DNA from: Pseudovirgaria hyperparasitica
Taxonomy: Eukaryota; Ascomycota; Dothideomycetes; Acrospermales; Acrospermaceae
Length of the DNA: 64,000 bases
Assembly: GCF_010093815.1 (NCBI RefSeq)
Contig: NW_022985564.1
Span: 788,590-852,589 of the forward strand
Reading direction: 5' to 3'
Position numbers and translations under genes: made by a program. The first letter of the stretch is position 1. Every line of letters starts with the position of its first letter. Below, in pieces: positions 46,104 to 58,491 of the stretch. The notes under the pieces are model-generated. The model saw only the letters and a program-made list of their open reading frames with translations. It was not told where the DNA came from and made no database searches.

Positions 46104-48497
46104 TCAACATCGCTCAAATACTCGATATAGTCCTTTGAGATCTGCGATTTCGACAACTCCTTGCAGCATGCCTTTAGTGGCGACTAGCCTGTTCTTGAAC
46201 GCTGGAAACATGACATACTCCAGTGCGTGATGCAATTGTTTTCTTCTGATCTCAATCGCTTTGTCTTCGACATTCGGCTCCTCTTGAATGTCGGCTTCGA
46301 TCATCGGAGCTATGTCATTCCCGGTGGAATCTTTCGAATCATTCTCTCTGCTTGTTGCTGCAGTTGTCGTGTGATCGCGTACCACCGGCATGGCCTCAGG
46401 AACGTAGAAGCTAGCTAGCTCAGCTAGAAACGTGTGAAAGCAACTTTTCTCATCATTCCAATCGACATGCGGACCAAGCCTGAGCAAAAACTGAGGCAAT
46501 TTAGCCATACACGGTACATATCCCTTCACAAGAAGCGGAATCGTGCTTAGATCACCTGTTTCGGAAATGTCAAGCGAGAAATACTCAACCAGCATGTCTC
46601 GCTTTGATATAAGATGTTCTTTGACCGTCAAAGCAACCATGTCCCAGTCAAAATCATCTCCTTCATCTTCTGCCGATTGACTCGACCGCTTCTCGTGCTC
46701 GACGGCTATCCTAAGAAGCTCGTCTAGGGAGAGAGGTGGTTCGAATCGTATAACGCCGAAATTACCAAAATCTGTCAGACCAACCTGGTAGAAGTACTCA
46801 TTACACGCGAGCCCGTAGTCGATCAAATAAAGCTTCACACCTCCTTGGATTGCGACCATCCTGCGTCTGTCGTCCACTATACCCACGAAGGTATGTGACG
46901 AAAACAAGTCCGTCAATTCATTATGCATGTTGTCCCGCACAGTTGCACGTAAATCTTTGATGGACATGAGACGACATACCGTAGTTTCCGTCTCGTCGTC
47001 GATTTCGTACGGGTATTGCGCTTCGAAAGTCTCAGGTAATTCGTCGGCGGTGGATTCTCGCCGCTCTGTGGAAAGCATGGATGTGATTTTTCGAACCTTG
47101 GAGTCGGTACGCACGAGATTATTCTCGAGTGTCTTGCGCTTTGTACTAGGCTGCTGCATTAAGAGTCCCTGTGGTCGACTAGGCGTCTGCATACTAAGAC
47201 GGTCAGACGATGGTGTTATGGTTGGAATGTTCACACTTGGAGACTGGGTTTTACTGGGTCCAGGAAGCAGGCTTTGTGTCATGAAAGTTCGGCTTGTGTC
47301 CACACTACCGAGTTTGATCTGAATAGATGAGCATATGGTTTCGATGATCTCGTCTTCATTGAGAAAATTGACTTCGCGCTTCGTGGGATGGACATTTACG
47401 TCGACACGCTGAGGCTCGATCTCAAGACTGAGATACGAAAATGGATGGCCGCCCTTGGGCAAGAACGCTTGGTATGTTTGCTCGATGGCTTTCTTAATCG
47501 CTGTTGACTCAACAGAGCGGTGATTGATGAATAAAAGCATGGTCGTCTTCTTGATACTGTAGTTTGCATTGCTCACCCATCCCTCACATCTAAATCCCCA
47601 GCGCTCGCTAGACGCATCGAATTGGATGAGCTCACGGGCGACCGCAGCACCGTGCACTTGCCGTATTCGATCGAGTGTCGTAGCTTTTGACGCAACAGAA
47701 ATGGCCATACTAGATTCTCCGTGCTTTTTGCATGAAAAGCCGATGCCACTGCAGTGAACGGAATACCTGCCGACAATATCGAGAATTTTGGCAAACTCTT
47801 CGCTTGCTGACCGGAATGCTCGCCTTCGTGTTGGTATGTTGTAGAATAGGTCTTCAACCTGCGAATTATTAGAATCTATATGATAGAACAAACATGTGAG
47901 TCAGGAGACAAACAGTGATCTGGGTACCAGGCCGACCAGCGATTGACTTCGGTGCCGGGTCCTGTCCTGGTTTTGATGGAGCAAGCTTTCCTCCCGCATA
48001 ATGCGCTTTCCAAGCACAACTTGATTCCTTTGTTCTCGTAGTGACAGAGAGATGTGCTATATGACTGATGCTCGCCAAAGCTTCTCCTCTGAACCCGTAC
48101 GTACCGATAGAGCTCAGGTCCTCAAATGTTTCAAGCTTGGATGTCGTGAAGCGCTCACAAAGTATTGGAAGGTCGCCTTTCTTCAGCGACCTCATTAGTA
48201 CACTCTCTAATAGCGATTTATCTACGTGCCACTCACTTCGATACCATGTCCGTTATCGGTAATCTGCAGCAGCTTCAACCCACCATCTTTCACCACCACC
48301 TCAAGCGACGTGGAACCGGCATCTACTGCGTTCTCAATAAGCTCTTTCAAAGCATGTACTGGTGCAACGATGATCTCGCCGGCGGCGATCTTATTGACCA
48401 CATCCTCTGATAATGCGACAATCTTGCGCGGCGAGCTTGGACGCGTTTTGGACCCATCGGGCGGCGGCAGCACATTGACATCCATGGCTTCAGCCAT
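46104..48497 (-). CDS. MLH1: DNA mismatch repair protein MLH1
   Basis: Three exons (48497-48237, 48180-47914, 47858-46104) give 760 residues. Intron 1 (56 bp) has a GTGAGT donor and a textbook TACTAAT branch site; intron 2 is 55 bp. The GHKL ATPase motifs are intact: [11 protein letters not shown] with the catalytic Glu, DNGHGI, TTSKL and [10 protein letters not shown]. The transducer domain includes FINHRSVES and [14 protein letters not shown]. The C-terminal interaction domain ends in the MLH1-specific FERC sequence at the very last residues. MLH1 pairs with PMS1 (MutL-alpha) for postreplicative mismatch repair and with MLH3 for meiotic crossover resolution. The variable linker, about residues 330-420, is Ser/Pro-rich as usual. 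One alternative acceptor upstream, at TAGAG, would insert nine residues. The chosen acceptor reproduces the conserved GI[12 protein letters not shown] spacing of the family. Confidence 0.97.
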
Positions 48498-48793
48498 TTC
48501 GGAGAACAGAATCGCGGTGTATACTAGACGTCATTGAAAAAAGACGATGTCTTGATGGAGACTCAATATGGCGGTGCTCAGCTTGCGAAGGTACAGAACG
48601 TCTTCCAACTTCCAGAGGTATTGTCACATCACGTGCATGACGCGCTGTCACGTGGTATTGAGGACTACAATTCTCAAGATTGTATTACGGATTCGCGAAC
48701 ATGTTCGCGAAGGACAATCAATATGCAATTTCTAGAAACGTGCTGGACGAAGAGTCATATCATAACAGACCCGCATGATTGTATGGAAGCGTG
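48498..48793. promoter_or_regulatory. short interval between CLC 3' end and MLH1 start
   Basis: The 296 bp between the MLH1 start codon and the stop codon of the CLC gene, which is also on the minus strand, must include the CLC terminator and the MLH1 promoter. Some transcriptional interference or read-through is possible. A TCGCGAACATGTTCGCGA palindrome-like element lies near 48692-48709. Confidence 0.5.
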
Positions 48794-51445
48794 TTATCTA
48801 TATAGCTCTGGTTCAATATGGCCATTAACTGGTCTATCTTCAAGCTCCAAATCGTCAGATGCCGTGAGCGGACTTGCTTCAGGTCGGTTTGTTGCTACTG
48901 GTGAAGCATCAATACTGTTATCGTCTACGTCTGAGCCCAGCTTGATCCGTCCCCAGCTGACTCTTGTCACAGCCTGGCTAAACCAGGAACCTAGTATGCT
49001 AATTACACCCCAAAGCTTCTCCTGTCGGCCTTGTAATGTGGAGTCTTCACGCGGGTTGTCTTGTGCCTCAACCTTGAATTGATACTTCAGACAGTCCTTG
49101 ACAGTGACTAGGCCTGTCAGGCGTCCACGATATTCAACCAATATTACCCTTGGACCCATCTTCTTGAACAGCTCCATCACTGTCTCCAGAGGCAACCTAG
49201 GATGCACGGATAGTGGTGTTGGATCGACAAGCTTGCTGAAGTCTACAGTCACCTGCGCTGACGTTGCTGCAATGGTGTCGAAAGTGACAGCTGGCACGAT
49301 GGTAGAAGATGGCGCTGTGCTGTTTCGTGCTGATGGATTTGGCGAGAAGTAGCATTTCGCTCGCTGGGTTGCCAATTGATCTCGCTTGGCTCGATCGATG
49401 GCAAACCGTAATTCCGTCCGTCCGATATGCCCAACAAGAGTTTTCACGTTTTCGTCTTCGACTATGGGGTAGCCTTGGTACTGGTTATCCGCCATCAACT
49501 TTTCCACGTCTCGAATCTCTAAACCTGCCGCTGGCAAAGTTACGACATTCGACGTCATGACCTGAGATACTGGTACACCGAATGTGTGATCTTCTTTGTT
49601 ATCCAAGAATGGGAACCCATTAAACCATATGGCGCGATCAGCTATACCGCCCTTCCCGAATCGTTCGCCAACTGCCTTCGTAAAGCCAACCACAATCTAC
49701 AGTGTATATGGTCAGATCATGCATGGAACGATGAAAGATGAAACCTTACCATTGTGGGAAGAATGTACGTCAATGCGCCAGTCAGCTCAAACATAATGAC
49801 AACAACAGATACTGTTATATGCATGATGCCACTGAGAGCGGCACCCGCACCAAGAAAAGCATAAGTTCCAGGTGTGATGCATGGGCCGTCAGGATCGCAT
49901 GCAGCAAAAAATGGCGAATTTGGAAATGATTCATGAAGCGCTTGCACCATGATACCGATCATACGCCCAAATGATGCGCCAATAGCCATTGACGGTACGA
50001 AAATTCCTGCTGGTACTTTGCAGCCGTAAGATATGATGACCAAAATCGTTCGCAGTATTGTCGCAGTGGCAAGCGAGAGAATCATCCGCCAGCGATTTTG
50101 AGCCCTTCATCCATGTTAGTATCCATTATAGACGAGAACGCGTTCGTGCTTACTCGCAAAGCTCGTCGTAGTCATGATCACCCTCGCATTCCTGGAAGAG
50201 GATCTCCATACTCTCTGTCATGTCAATGCGCAAAAACATATTCGGATAGCAGATGATCGCAGTCAAGATGGCTAGAGTGACAGTCTCCATGATGGGATAT
50301 TGTGCCAGATATTGTTTCCGGAAGCCCTGAACACGCAAGTTCCATTTTATAACAAACGCTCCATACAGACCACCAAATATGCCAATTATAACGTAGAAGA
50401 TGATTTCGAAAAAGTGCCACGAACGGTCATATTTGACCTGAAACATGACGAGCTGCCCGGTCCGGAAAGGATTCATAGCAGCAAGCACAGATGTGGCAAC
50501 GAGAGCGCAGAAGTAGCTCCGCCACATGGTCTTGAGCGGGAAGTAGTTCGACATCTCTTCGAGTGAGAATAACACACCACCAATTGGACTACCAAAAGCA
50601 ACACCAACTCCTGCTGCCGCAGAAGCACTCAGTATCTCTCTTGTCTTTGCCGCGTTACGTTTATATTTGTCGAAGAAGCGTGAAATCACATTGCCAGTAC
50701 AGACGGCAAAATGAACACTAGGTCCTTCTTTGCCAACGGACAGTCCAGACGCAATAGCTAGCGGCAGACCGATTGACTTGATGAGTAGTGTCCATGCACT
50801 GAGGAAGCCCTTCATGACGAAACCGGCGATGATGCACTTGATCTCGGAAATACCTGATCCAGCAGCATAGGGCGCGTACGACTTGACCAGTCTCGCAGAC
50901 GTAAAAGCGAATATCGCGGCGAACACCGTGTATAAGAAGTAGTTCAATGGCCAAAAGCCACTCCATCGTTTCCACTCCGGGCAACCGGCCTCGGCGCCCC
51001 AACAGCAGAAACTCTCGTTCAGGTAGAAGGCAGTCGAGCAATGCCCCAGCTTTATATCTGACAACCACTCCGTTACGATATTCAGGAAAGCAGCATTCAA
51101 GCCTATTGCCGCTCCGACGAGGGTGACCACAATCCACGCCTGGCCCGCATCGTACAACTCCCAGAGCTTCCTCCGCCATGCACGACTCCCTCTCCTCACA
51201 TAGGCGCCTTGCTGCCGCTGCGCCCGTCGTCGTAGCTGCTCACGCGCAGCATCTTGTACCCAGTCTATCGTTGTAAAGTCCTCATATCTCTTGATCTCGG
51301 CTATCTCCTCGTGAATGGCGTTTTCGGCGTCCGTGGTTGGATCGTCTTCAGCGGTTTCGACGTTGGAGGCGAAGTTACGTGTCACACGAGGGTTCCCACT
51401 GGAAGGTGTGCGCGCAGCTACAAAAGAGCTCGACCGGCGATTCAT
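48794..51445 (-). CDS. CLC-family chloride/proton exchanger (GEF1-like)
   Basis: Three exons (51445-50154, 50104-49750, 49696-48794) with introns of 49 and 53 bp give 849 residues. The three CLC selectivity-filter motifs are present: GSGISE, GKEGPS (with the gating Glu) and [11 protein letters not shown]. The Glu pair in [10 protein letters not shown] corresponds to the proton-glutamate position of ClC-ec1. Having both glutamates suggests a Cl-/H+ antiporter rather than a channel. Two CBS domains follow the membrane part, the first near [14 protein letters not shown] and the second near [14 protein letters not shown] through [14 protein letters not shown]. Yeast Gef1 acts in the Golgi and prevacuolar membranes, supporting acidification and copper loading of Fet3. 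Fungi have several CLC paralogues, so the exact paralogue is unassigned. The soluble N-terminus carries a basic RRRAQRQQ patch. There are two start-proximal residues of uncertainty only. Confidence 0.95.
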
Positions 51446-52844
51446 GGCATTGTGGAGGGCGGATACTCTGTGATCTTGGGCGGTTTCGTCGGCGACAGCT
51501 AATTACGGTGTCGAGCTCCCGGGAGTTCGAAGGGGAGCTACCTAAGCTTGAAAGGGTCAAGCGTATCCATGGATGTGCTTTGGAACCTCAGGTCTCCTAC
51601 TTACTCCAGGATAATTACCTGCCTGACAGCAACAAAGGTTATTAGGCATATATCAGCAACACATCATTCTTCTGTGTGTCGAAAATAGAGCTCGCTTGCT
51701 ACTCTTTACCTGAGAGAGCATGTTTTCCAGGTAGCTGGCAACAATCGCCCCGCTTAGACGAGTTTTATGAAACCTCGGGAAACCTACCGAGGTCAAATAC
51801 GTCGAGAGACAACAGTCTGGTCAATGATCAAGACTTGTCGCATATCACACATATCCATACACATACGCAGACATAGGCACAGACATGGGCACCAATACAG
51901 GGACAGGCACCGACCACTAAAGCCACGGCCTGGCTCCTCGATAGCCGCAGCGAACCATCCATCTCAGCACATCCTGAATGGCTATCGTCGATTTTCCCCT
52001 TCCTTTCCATCACATGCAGTCCAGACACATGTTATACGCGTGAGGGTGCAGTCAATAGGCCGGAGACGAGATGCACGCTGAGACGTACTTGGTCGGCTGT
52101 GTGGAATGCGGATGCAGCCACTGACTGAGACTCCCATCTGAAATTCATATTCAGGGTCGAGTCTGAAGTAGACATGCGAAACGAGGCTAGAATATGACAT
52201 GCCTAATAATTAATGGGATCAACATCTCCAGAGAATCAGCCCACTGCTTGCTGAGGCGGCGCGAAAGTGGTGTGATTCTAGTCTGGATCCTGACTTGAAC
52301 AGGAAAAGTCAAGCTCATAGCCGTCTGCAATTGGCCACCAGCCACATGTTCGAAGTAGTTGGGGCCATCCTTACCATCATAATAATCGATGATATACGGG
52401 AACAGGCACGGATACTCCACTCTATCTTACATGCATTAGTTGATCATGATTCAGTTGTACTCCTGGTCAATTAATCGTGCTTCTGCTCTGCGCTGCATGC
52501 GCACAAAGCATGGAGTTCGTCCATCCATGTATTGCTTTGCATCCTCTCCGTCCTTGCCAGGTCAAGCCTCAATTGAAGCCGACTGGTGAGGCATTTATTC
52601 CACCCAGCACAACTGTCAGTCTCCATATTTCACTTGCTGTTGCTTCACACTTCATCTGGTTCTTGGTTAGTTACGGAGATTAGTAGACTATCTGTCTGGC
52701 CATAAAGGCTTTCTTCTTCGTGCATTCCACGGCCCCTCCTGTGCTGTACATCTTCTCAACACGTGCGTAGCTTTTGCGTCTCGTCCTTTCTCGCTATCAC
52801 TGAACGTTCTCTCTACCAATACCCTTCTCTCTCTCGAGCTCACT
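51446..52844. other. intergenic between CLC and F-box/LRR-like genes
   Basis: The two flanking genes are divergent, so both promoters lie here. A CACATA/GACATAGGCACAG-type low-complexity tract is present near 51848-51910. The minus-strand ORF at 52420-52187 is protein-like but has no partner exon or domain that I can identify. No gene is called. Confidence 0.45.
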
Positions 52845-54496
52845 ATGAGTGCAGTGGATCAAGCACTAGGTCAACGAGTCATCTTAAGCAACATTCTTCT
52901 CCAACTGACCGGCCTTGAACTTGTTCTTCTCAAGCCAGCCAAGGCAAACAAGGACATGATCCGCGGTAGTCCATCATTGTTGCCATGTTTGCTCGTCAAC
53001 AAGTTGTGGGCAGATGAAGCCACTCGGCTGTTGTGGTCACACAGGGCAAAGCTGGAGAGTCTGCTGAAAATTGATGTCACAAGGCGGCAGTACTATGCGT
53101 CAAATGTTCGAAGCATTGAAGCTCTGTCTAGTACGGGGATACAAAGTCACCAAGATACTGTCAGCCTCGATAGCCTAAACAGCCTGGACTGGCCGTGTTT
53201 GAAAGAATTTACCATGCACATCTCAGCGAATGCCAGGTCATCCGATTTCCAAGACTTCCACCCTTTCCAAGATCGCATCCTCCGTGTCAAGGCGATCAAA
53301 GTGAACGATGAGCCTGAATTGGAGCTCAACAATACAGTTAGAATGTCAGCTGCAGGTAACGTATGTAATCTCTCACGGTCTACTACAAGTACAACGACTG
53401 ACAATTTATGTCCTAGAAACCGTCTGGCACGCAATCCTTGGAAGTGAGTGAAAGCGAGGCTACTGCTGCCGTCTCGGCCTCCCATCGTGCTCACGAGATC
53501 ATAAAATTTCTCGAAGACCACCCAAAGATCAACCAGGTTTCGATACACTGTACAATCTTAACGAGAGTACCTGAGCTCGTCGACTACCTTGCACAAAAAG
53601 CGAACCTCGAATCTCTCAGTATCCTTCTAGATCACTGCGAGCCCATGAGAATGTTCAAGCCCGGCTCATTCCCTGCTCTCAAATCGCTGGAATATGCAGG
53701 CAGACTCGACACCCTCACGAACCTCGTTCCCCTACTCAACAGTCTTCAGAGTCTTCGCTTGACTGCCATGGGAAACCTTGGGATCTCTATAGATCAAACA
53801 GCGATGGATAACTTTCTGTATTGCTTGTGCTCGCTCGGACAGCTGCAAACACTGAGGCTTCAGACCAAGATATGGGGTCTATTGTCGTCGACACAGCTCG
53901 TGCTTAAAGCCCCTTTGCTAGCTCTATTCGCACAAGCCTGCCAAAACCTACGGATTCTGGATATTGATGTTGGAAATGGGCCTGACGCGTCTAGTGTTAC
54001 TGATGAAGATATGGGTCAGATCGCACGAGCCCTTCCCCGCCTCGAGCAGTTTCACTTGCCCATGAAACCTTGGCTTTCCAAGCTCACCTATCAAGGAATG
54101 CGACTCTTGGGACAGCACTGTCGACGACTCGAGTCGTTGCATCTTGGGGCGAATATATCTCTTGAGGGTCTTTCTACGGAAAGCTCAACACTACTCCCGA
54201 ATCTTCGAAGCTTTATGCTGGGCATACCAAGTGCTGGCATGCACACTCTACTCGAGCCAGAAGACAAAATTCTACCACTGCTCGATATACATATTCCAAA
54301 GCTAGAGACGGTGCTTCAACTAAGGTCATCCAGAACCCAAGACCAGAACATGACATACACAAGTGGCTCTTATGGACTCTTTTGCGTAGAGCCATCGACC
54401 AAAACCAACTGCATCGGTACCAATGGCTCAGGAAGCAACGTGTTGCTAGCACGAACATCCTATGGCGAGCTACCCAAACTAGCAGTACAGGCATGA
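52845..54496 (+). CDS. F-box-like / leucine-rich-repeat protein of unknown target
   Basis: Exon 1 is 52845-53360 and exon 2 is 53417-54496, joined in phase 0 across a 56-bp intron (GTATGT...TAG) into 531 residues. The N-terminal LLPCLLVNKLWADEATRLLWSH segment, near residues 45-66, is the recognisable core of fungal F-box-like domains: a hydrophobic helix, then VNK-W, then an AT-LLW motif. Downstream, irregular leucine-rich repeats are seen, such as LVPLLNSLQSLRLTAMGN, LCSLGQLQTLRLQT and CQNLRILDIDVGNG, followed by ALPRLEQFHLP and CRRLESLHLG. Proteins of this architecture recruit substrates to SCF ubiquitin ligases through Skp1 binding. Hundreds of divergent copies exist in Pezizomycotina and most have no known substrate. 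Codon use and length look normal. A closer GTAACG donor would put exon 2 out of frame. Confidence 0.82.
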
Positions 54497-55441
54497 AGAC
54501 GGTATAGCGGCACGCTCCTTGAACACTAGCGAGGTTTGTGCGAAGCATTGGCCGGCGTTCATTCACCATGTTCCCATTCTATGCTTAAGAGTGTTGAGAT
54601 ACCCTTGTCCCTTTTCACAATGATATGAAACCTACATGTATTGCCTACATTTGTGGTAGCCACTTGGCTTTCTCAAGAAGTTTTAGTCATGTTAATGTGT
54701 ATCACTTCAGCATCGATATATAATACGCCTAATTACAGCATAATAATACAATATACTAGCATAGCCTACCGGCTTCGCTTGTACCCAGCTCAACAAGGAC
54801 CATGTATTTGTTGTATTGGCTGTATTTACCCTGGAAGCGTACCTCGCAACCCTATAACGACCATGGCGATGCTGCATGTCGCCACTTGCACCGCCTCAAT
54901 CATCCCGACCGTCCTTCCAACGTTGTTCCGGCCCCTGCAAGTCGCGGGACCACCTGGACAGCTGCCAGGCCAATTGTGGCCTTGGGCCACCGTAGCCTAA
55001 CCGTAAACGGATGAAATGACTCTAGGCGCCACAGCAACAACAGGTTTTGGGAGCGTCAGAGAAGTCATCGTCGACATGCCTCCCACTGGTCAATCACTTC
55101 CATCCGAGTCTATTACCACCAATGGAGAACACCAAGTTCCCCAGTCCAAGCTGGACAAGACCATGTCGCGGGGTCCTTTATCTTTCTGAAGGCCATAGAT
55201 GGCGCGCGGTACGTACGTCTGCCGACCTGGGTTGATCCATCCTTCGCCGCTTAAGAACATGACCCATGGCTGGTTACAGGAGCATAGATCGCCACGGAAG
55301 AACTCAGGGCTGTATCTTTAAGAATGCGCCGCGTCGATGGTGTCGGGTTGGCAGACCTCATTCTCCCTCTTCTTCGTCTCCACAGAATATGGATTCTGAT
55401 TCTCGGTGACACTCACTTCAACATCTGCAACCATCAACAGC
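54497..55441. other. intergenic between two plus-strand genes
   Basis: It includes the 3' flank of the F-box-like gene and the promoter of the membrane protein gene. Short plus-strand ORFs show no domain. Nothing else is recognised. Confidence 0.45.
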
Positions 55442-57309
55442 ATGGCACCATATTATGTCACTTTCGCAGTCCTTTTACTGGCGAACTGCGCGCATACATT
55501 TGTTCTGCCTGGCGTAGCTATAGCTCGGCCCACAAATACGATACATAATCTTGAAGAGGCAGAGATGCCAAGTGAAGCTACTATCACTCCTGCGCCAGCA
55601 CCCCTTCAAGCTGACGCCCTGGTCCTCTTCAGAAGACAACAGGGAGGAGACATCGACCCGTAGGCCCTCTCTTTGATGGAGTACCACGGTAATCTAATAC
55701 AATGCACAGTGTGTCGCTCGCCAACGTACTTTTAACCGGCTTCCCTCAGTCATTGCGTGAACTGGCTGTAACTAATATTCCTGCCGTGTCACTCATTCTT
55801 TGGTCCGAATTTCTGGACAACAACACCCCAAGCTGGTTTCAAGCTCTTCCGTCAGACATACAAAGCTACCTCAGTGGCCAATATGGGCCAGAGAGTGTTC
55901 GAGCCAAGACAACGAGCGCCGAACCCTCATCATCCGAAGACTCATTCTCACCCGGGCCTGTAGCCACAACAGTAGTTCAGACTTCCATGGTCACTATATC
56001 GCCTTGGCCAGCATCCAGTAATCCAATTGAGTCCGCGGCCCCTGCGCCTACTGCGTCTCCTCACAACAGTGGCCTTACAACAGCTCAAAAAATTGGGATT
56101 GGCGTTGGTGTCCCCGCTGGCGTCGCCGCAATCGCATCGCTGTTCCTATGTTGCTTCTTACTACGCCGACGACGCCAGCAGAAGAAGAATCAGATCGCAG
56201 GCAAAGATGTCAATGATCGTGTCCCTACACCTGCCTTCCTATCAACGTCAAATCGCCACCCTCCCATGGGGGAACGAGCAGAAAATGCTCTTCTTATGCA
56301 CGGCACCGTACCAACCACAGATGGGACACGTGAGGATTCTGTACACAGCAACTACTATGGTTACGGTCTTATGTCTCATGACGATCCATATGCTGCTGCC
56401 CAAGCTACGCACGGCAACTCCATCATACCTGCGGCATTCGATCGGCATAACAATCCTTATGGTAATATTTCCCCAATCTCAACAAAGAATGGAAATCGCC
56501 CTAGTCGCCGCCTTCACGGAAATGGCAATGGCAATGCAGCAAATATCGCCGCAGGCATGCTAGTCGCCCCCCCTCGTCGGGCTCGGAACGGAACTACTCG
56601 TAACTCGCATCACTCATCGCTTGGCTCCCTTGGTTCAGTCCCCGAGGCGCCTGAACATGCTGAATACACCCTGATTCCTGATCGCACTCTACGAAGTCCG
56701 CGGGGGAGCTTGGATGGTATGCAAGAAATCAGCCAAAATGATGCGAATGGATATATCCCAATCGCAAATGGTACCGTGCCAACAAACACCGCCAACCAAG
56801 CAATACCTCCTAGCGAAACCATCACTCAAGCAAACGGAATCTTTGCGGGTGGAACAGCTGTACTTCCCATCGGGACAGCTCATGGCTCACTCCCCCAAAC
56901 TTTCCCATCTCTTGATCCCGTGTGTAGTGATCGAAGCACACACCCCGCATTCCGCCCTCCAATACCACCTCCTTCTAATACAACCAAAAGCCCCTTCGCA
57001 GATGAATATGCAGAAATGATCCTGCCAACAGGCTATGCCCAAAGTCAGAAAGTGAAGCAGGAGCGAGGATGGGAGGGAAATATCTGCGAACAGAACAGTA
57101 AACCACAGAATGTGTCCTATGATTCTCCCACATTGGGCCGTGCTGGCGGAAGGAGGGGCGAAGATTGGCCAATAAGAAGTGCAACATTTGCGATAGACCG
57201 AGGGCGTTCGAAGGGCAATGCGAGGTTGTTTGGGGATGGCAAGGAAGAGGATGACGTCGTTGGTGAGAGGAGGCCATTATGGCGTGGAGATGTTTACGAA
57301 GGGACGTGA
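55442..57309 (+). CDS. secreted-ectodomain single-pass membrane protein, sensor-like architecture
   Basis: Exon 1 is 55442-55659 and exon 2 is 55710-57309, joined across a 50-bp intron (GTAGGC...CACAG), giving 605 residues. Residues 1-23 form a signal peptide (MAPYYVTFAVLLLANCAHTF). The ectodomain of about 170 residues has a conserved-looking block, VSLANVLLTGFPQSL through TPSWFQALPSDIQSYL, then a Ser/Thr/Pro-rich stalk. A Gly/Ala-rich membrane segment lies near residues 203-228 (IGIGVGVPAGVAAIASLFL...). It is followed by RRRRQQKK, and the remaining ~370 residues are a disordered cytoplasmic tail rich in Asn, Gly, Ser and Pro. The layout resembles fungal Mid2/WSC-type wall sensors, but there is no WSC cysteine domain. 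The function is unknown and the family name is not asserted. The ATG used is the first in frame; the open frame upstream starts at a GTG only. Confidence 0.78.
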
Positions 57310-58491
57310 GAGGATACGGTGAGGTTGGTGACATGGGCAATGTAAGGCCGGTGTGCAATGAGATGTTTGTCTCGACAGGCGCAGTATACCCGCACACGAA
57401 CAAAACAACGATACATGATACATACCATCTCCAGAACCATTACATCAACGCCGTATTCCAACATTCAATAGCAATTGGAATGGGATCCTTTCCTGTCGCT
57501 GTTCCCTAGCCCGTCCACCGACCCGATGCACTCTCGACTTCCGCAGCGCCTCGAACACGTTTCCGGTGTCCTTACACCGATGCACAACCCCAGACCCATC
57601 AATCGAAACATTCTCAGTCGAACAATCTTTTGCATTACCCACCCCGGTAGCTCCACTGTTGTATCCGCCGAGCACACAATCGGCTCTCCGTGCACTGATG
57701 AGCCACTATTCCACCGTTGTTCGCTCGCCTTAGCGCGTCCTGTATCATCACTAGACAGTTGTAGTCCATGTATCATACTGAGGGTCCATGTCAGCGTGTC
57801 TGCTGGTCCGTCGGCGCTCGAGAGCAATTTCGAAATATGCGCTTTCTCCATCGCAGTCAGGTTCATGTGCAAGAACCTGTCGGTGACAGCCAGGATGGTG
57901 TCATACCTATCCGAAGGTGACGTTATCGACTCAGTCAGGAATACGAGAAGACTCATCTATGCTGTCTAAGGTAGGCAACGTGTGTGTAGTCTTAAACCAT
58001 ATCAACGTAGTCCCTACATATGTCGCCATCTCCCAATCAGAGTTGATTTTCACGACCAGAATCCTACATAGAGTGTCCTGAATGAGTATTGAGAATAGCT
58101 ACCATACAAACATCTTGCCGTGATCAACAGTTATGAAAATCTCCTCTTTGGCACTAGCCTACACGGTTGTTGTGGTCGCAGCAGTGCCCCTTATCGCTTA
58201 AGTGGTTCAAGCATACTCTCTTCAAATTGAAAGGAGGGAGCGAACTCTCTTATAATACTACTCGTGAAGCATCTAATAAAGATGAGGTGTGAAAGCACCG
58301 AGCGGCTAAGACAATTACGACTATCATATCGCTACGTTCGACGCACAGTGAAGAGAAGTCGTCACGAAGAAGCGCCAGAACAAGTACAACTATAATATCG
58401 CTGCCTAGACGGTAAACAATCCGTTTGACAGAAGCGAAAAGTCCATGGCTATCGCATCGCTGCTTACAATGAAGACAACGATATATGATGA
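57310..58491. other. intergenic; contains a possible retroelement fragment
   Basis: The 3' flanks of two convergent genes. The left half carries an integrase-like fragment described separately. The right half, 58250-58490, has two or three loosely repeated blocks containing an ATATCGCT-type word at about 65-85 bp spacing. No host gene is supported. Confidence 0.45.
57465..57956 (-). mobile_element. possible fossil fragment of a Ty3/Gypsy-like integrase region
   Basis: A minus-strand open stretch contains a segment, SDRYDTILAVTDRF, much like the start of the Ty3/Gypsy integrase core (typical form: GYDTILVVTDRF). The sequence after it does not clearly keep the integrase pattern. I see no terminal repeats, no other retroelement domain, and no RIP-like composition around it. 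It is a short, broken piece at most, of undetermined age. Chance resemblance is possible. Confidence 0.3.
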
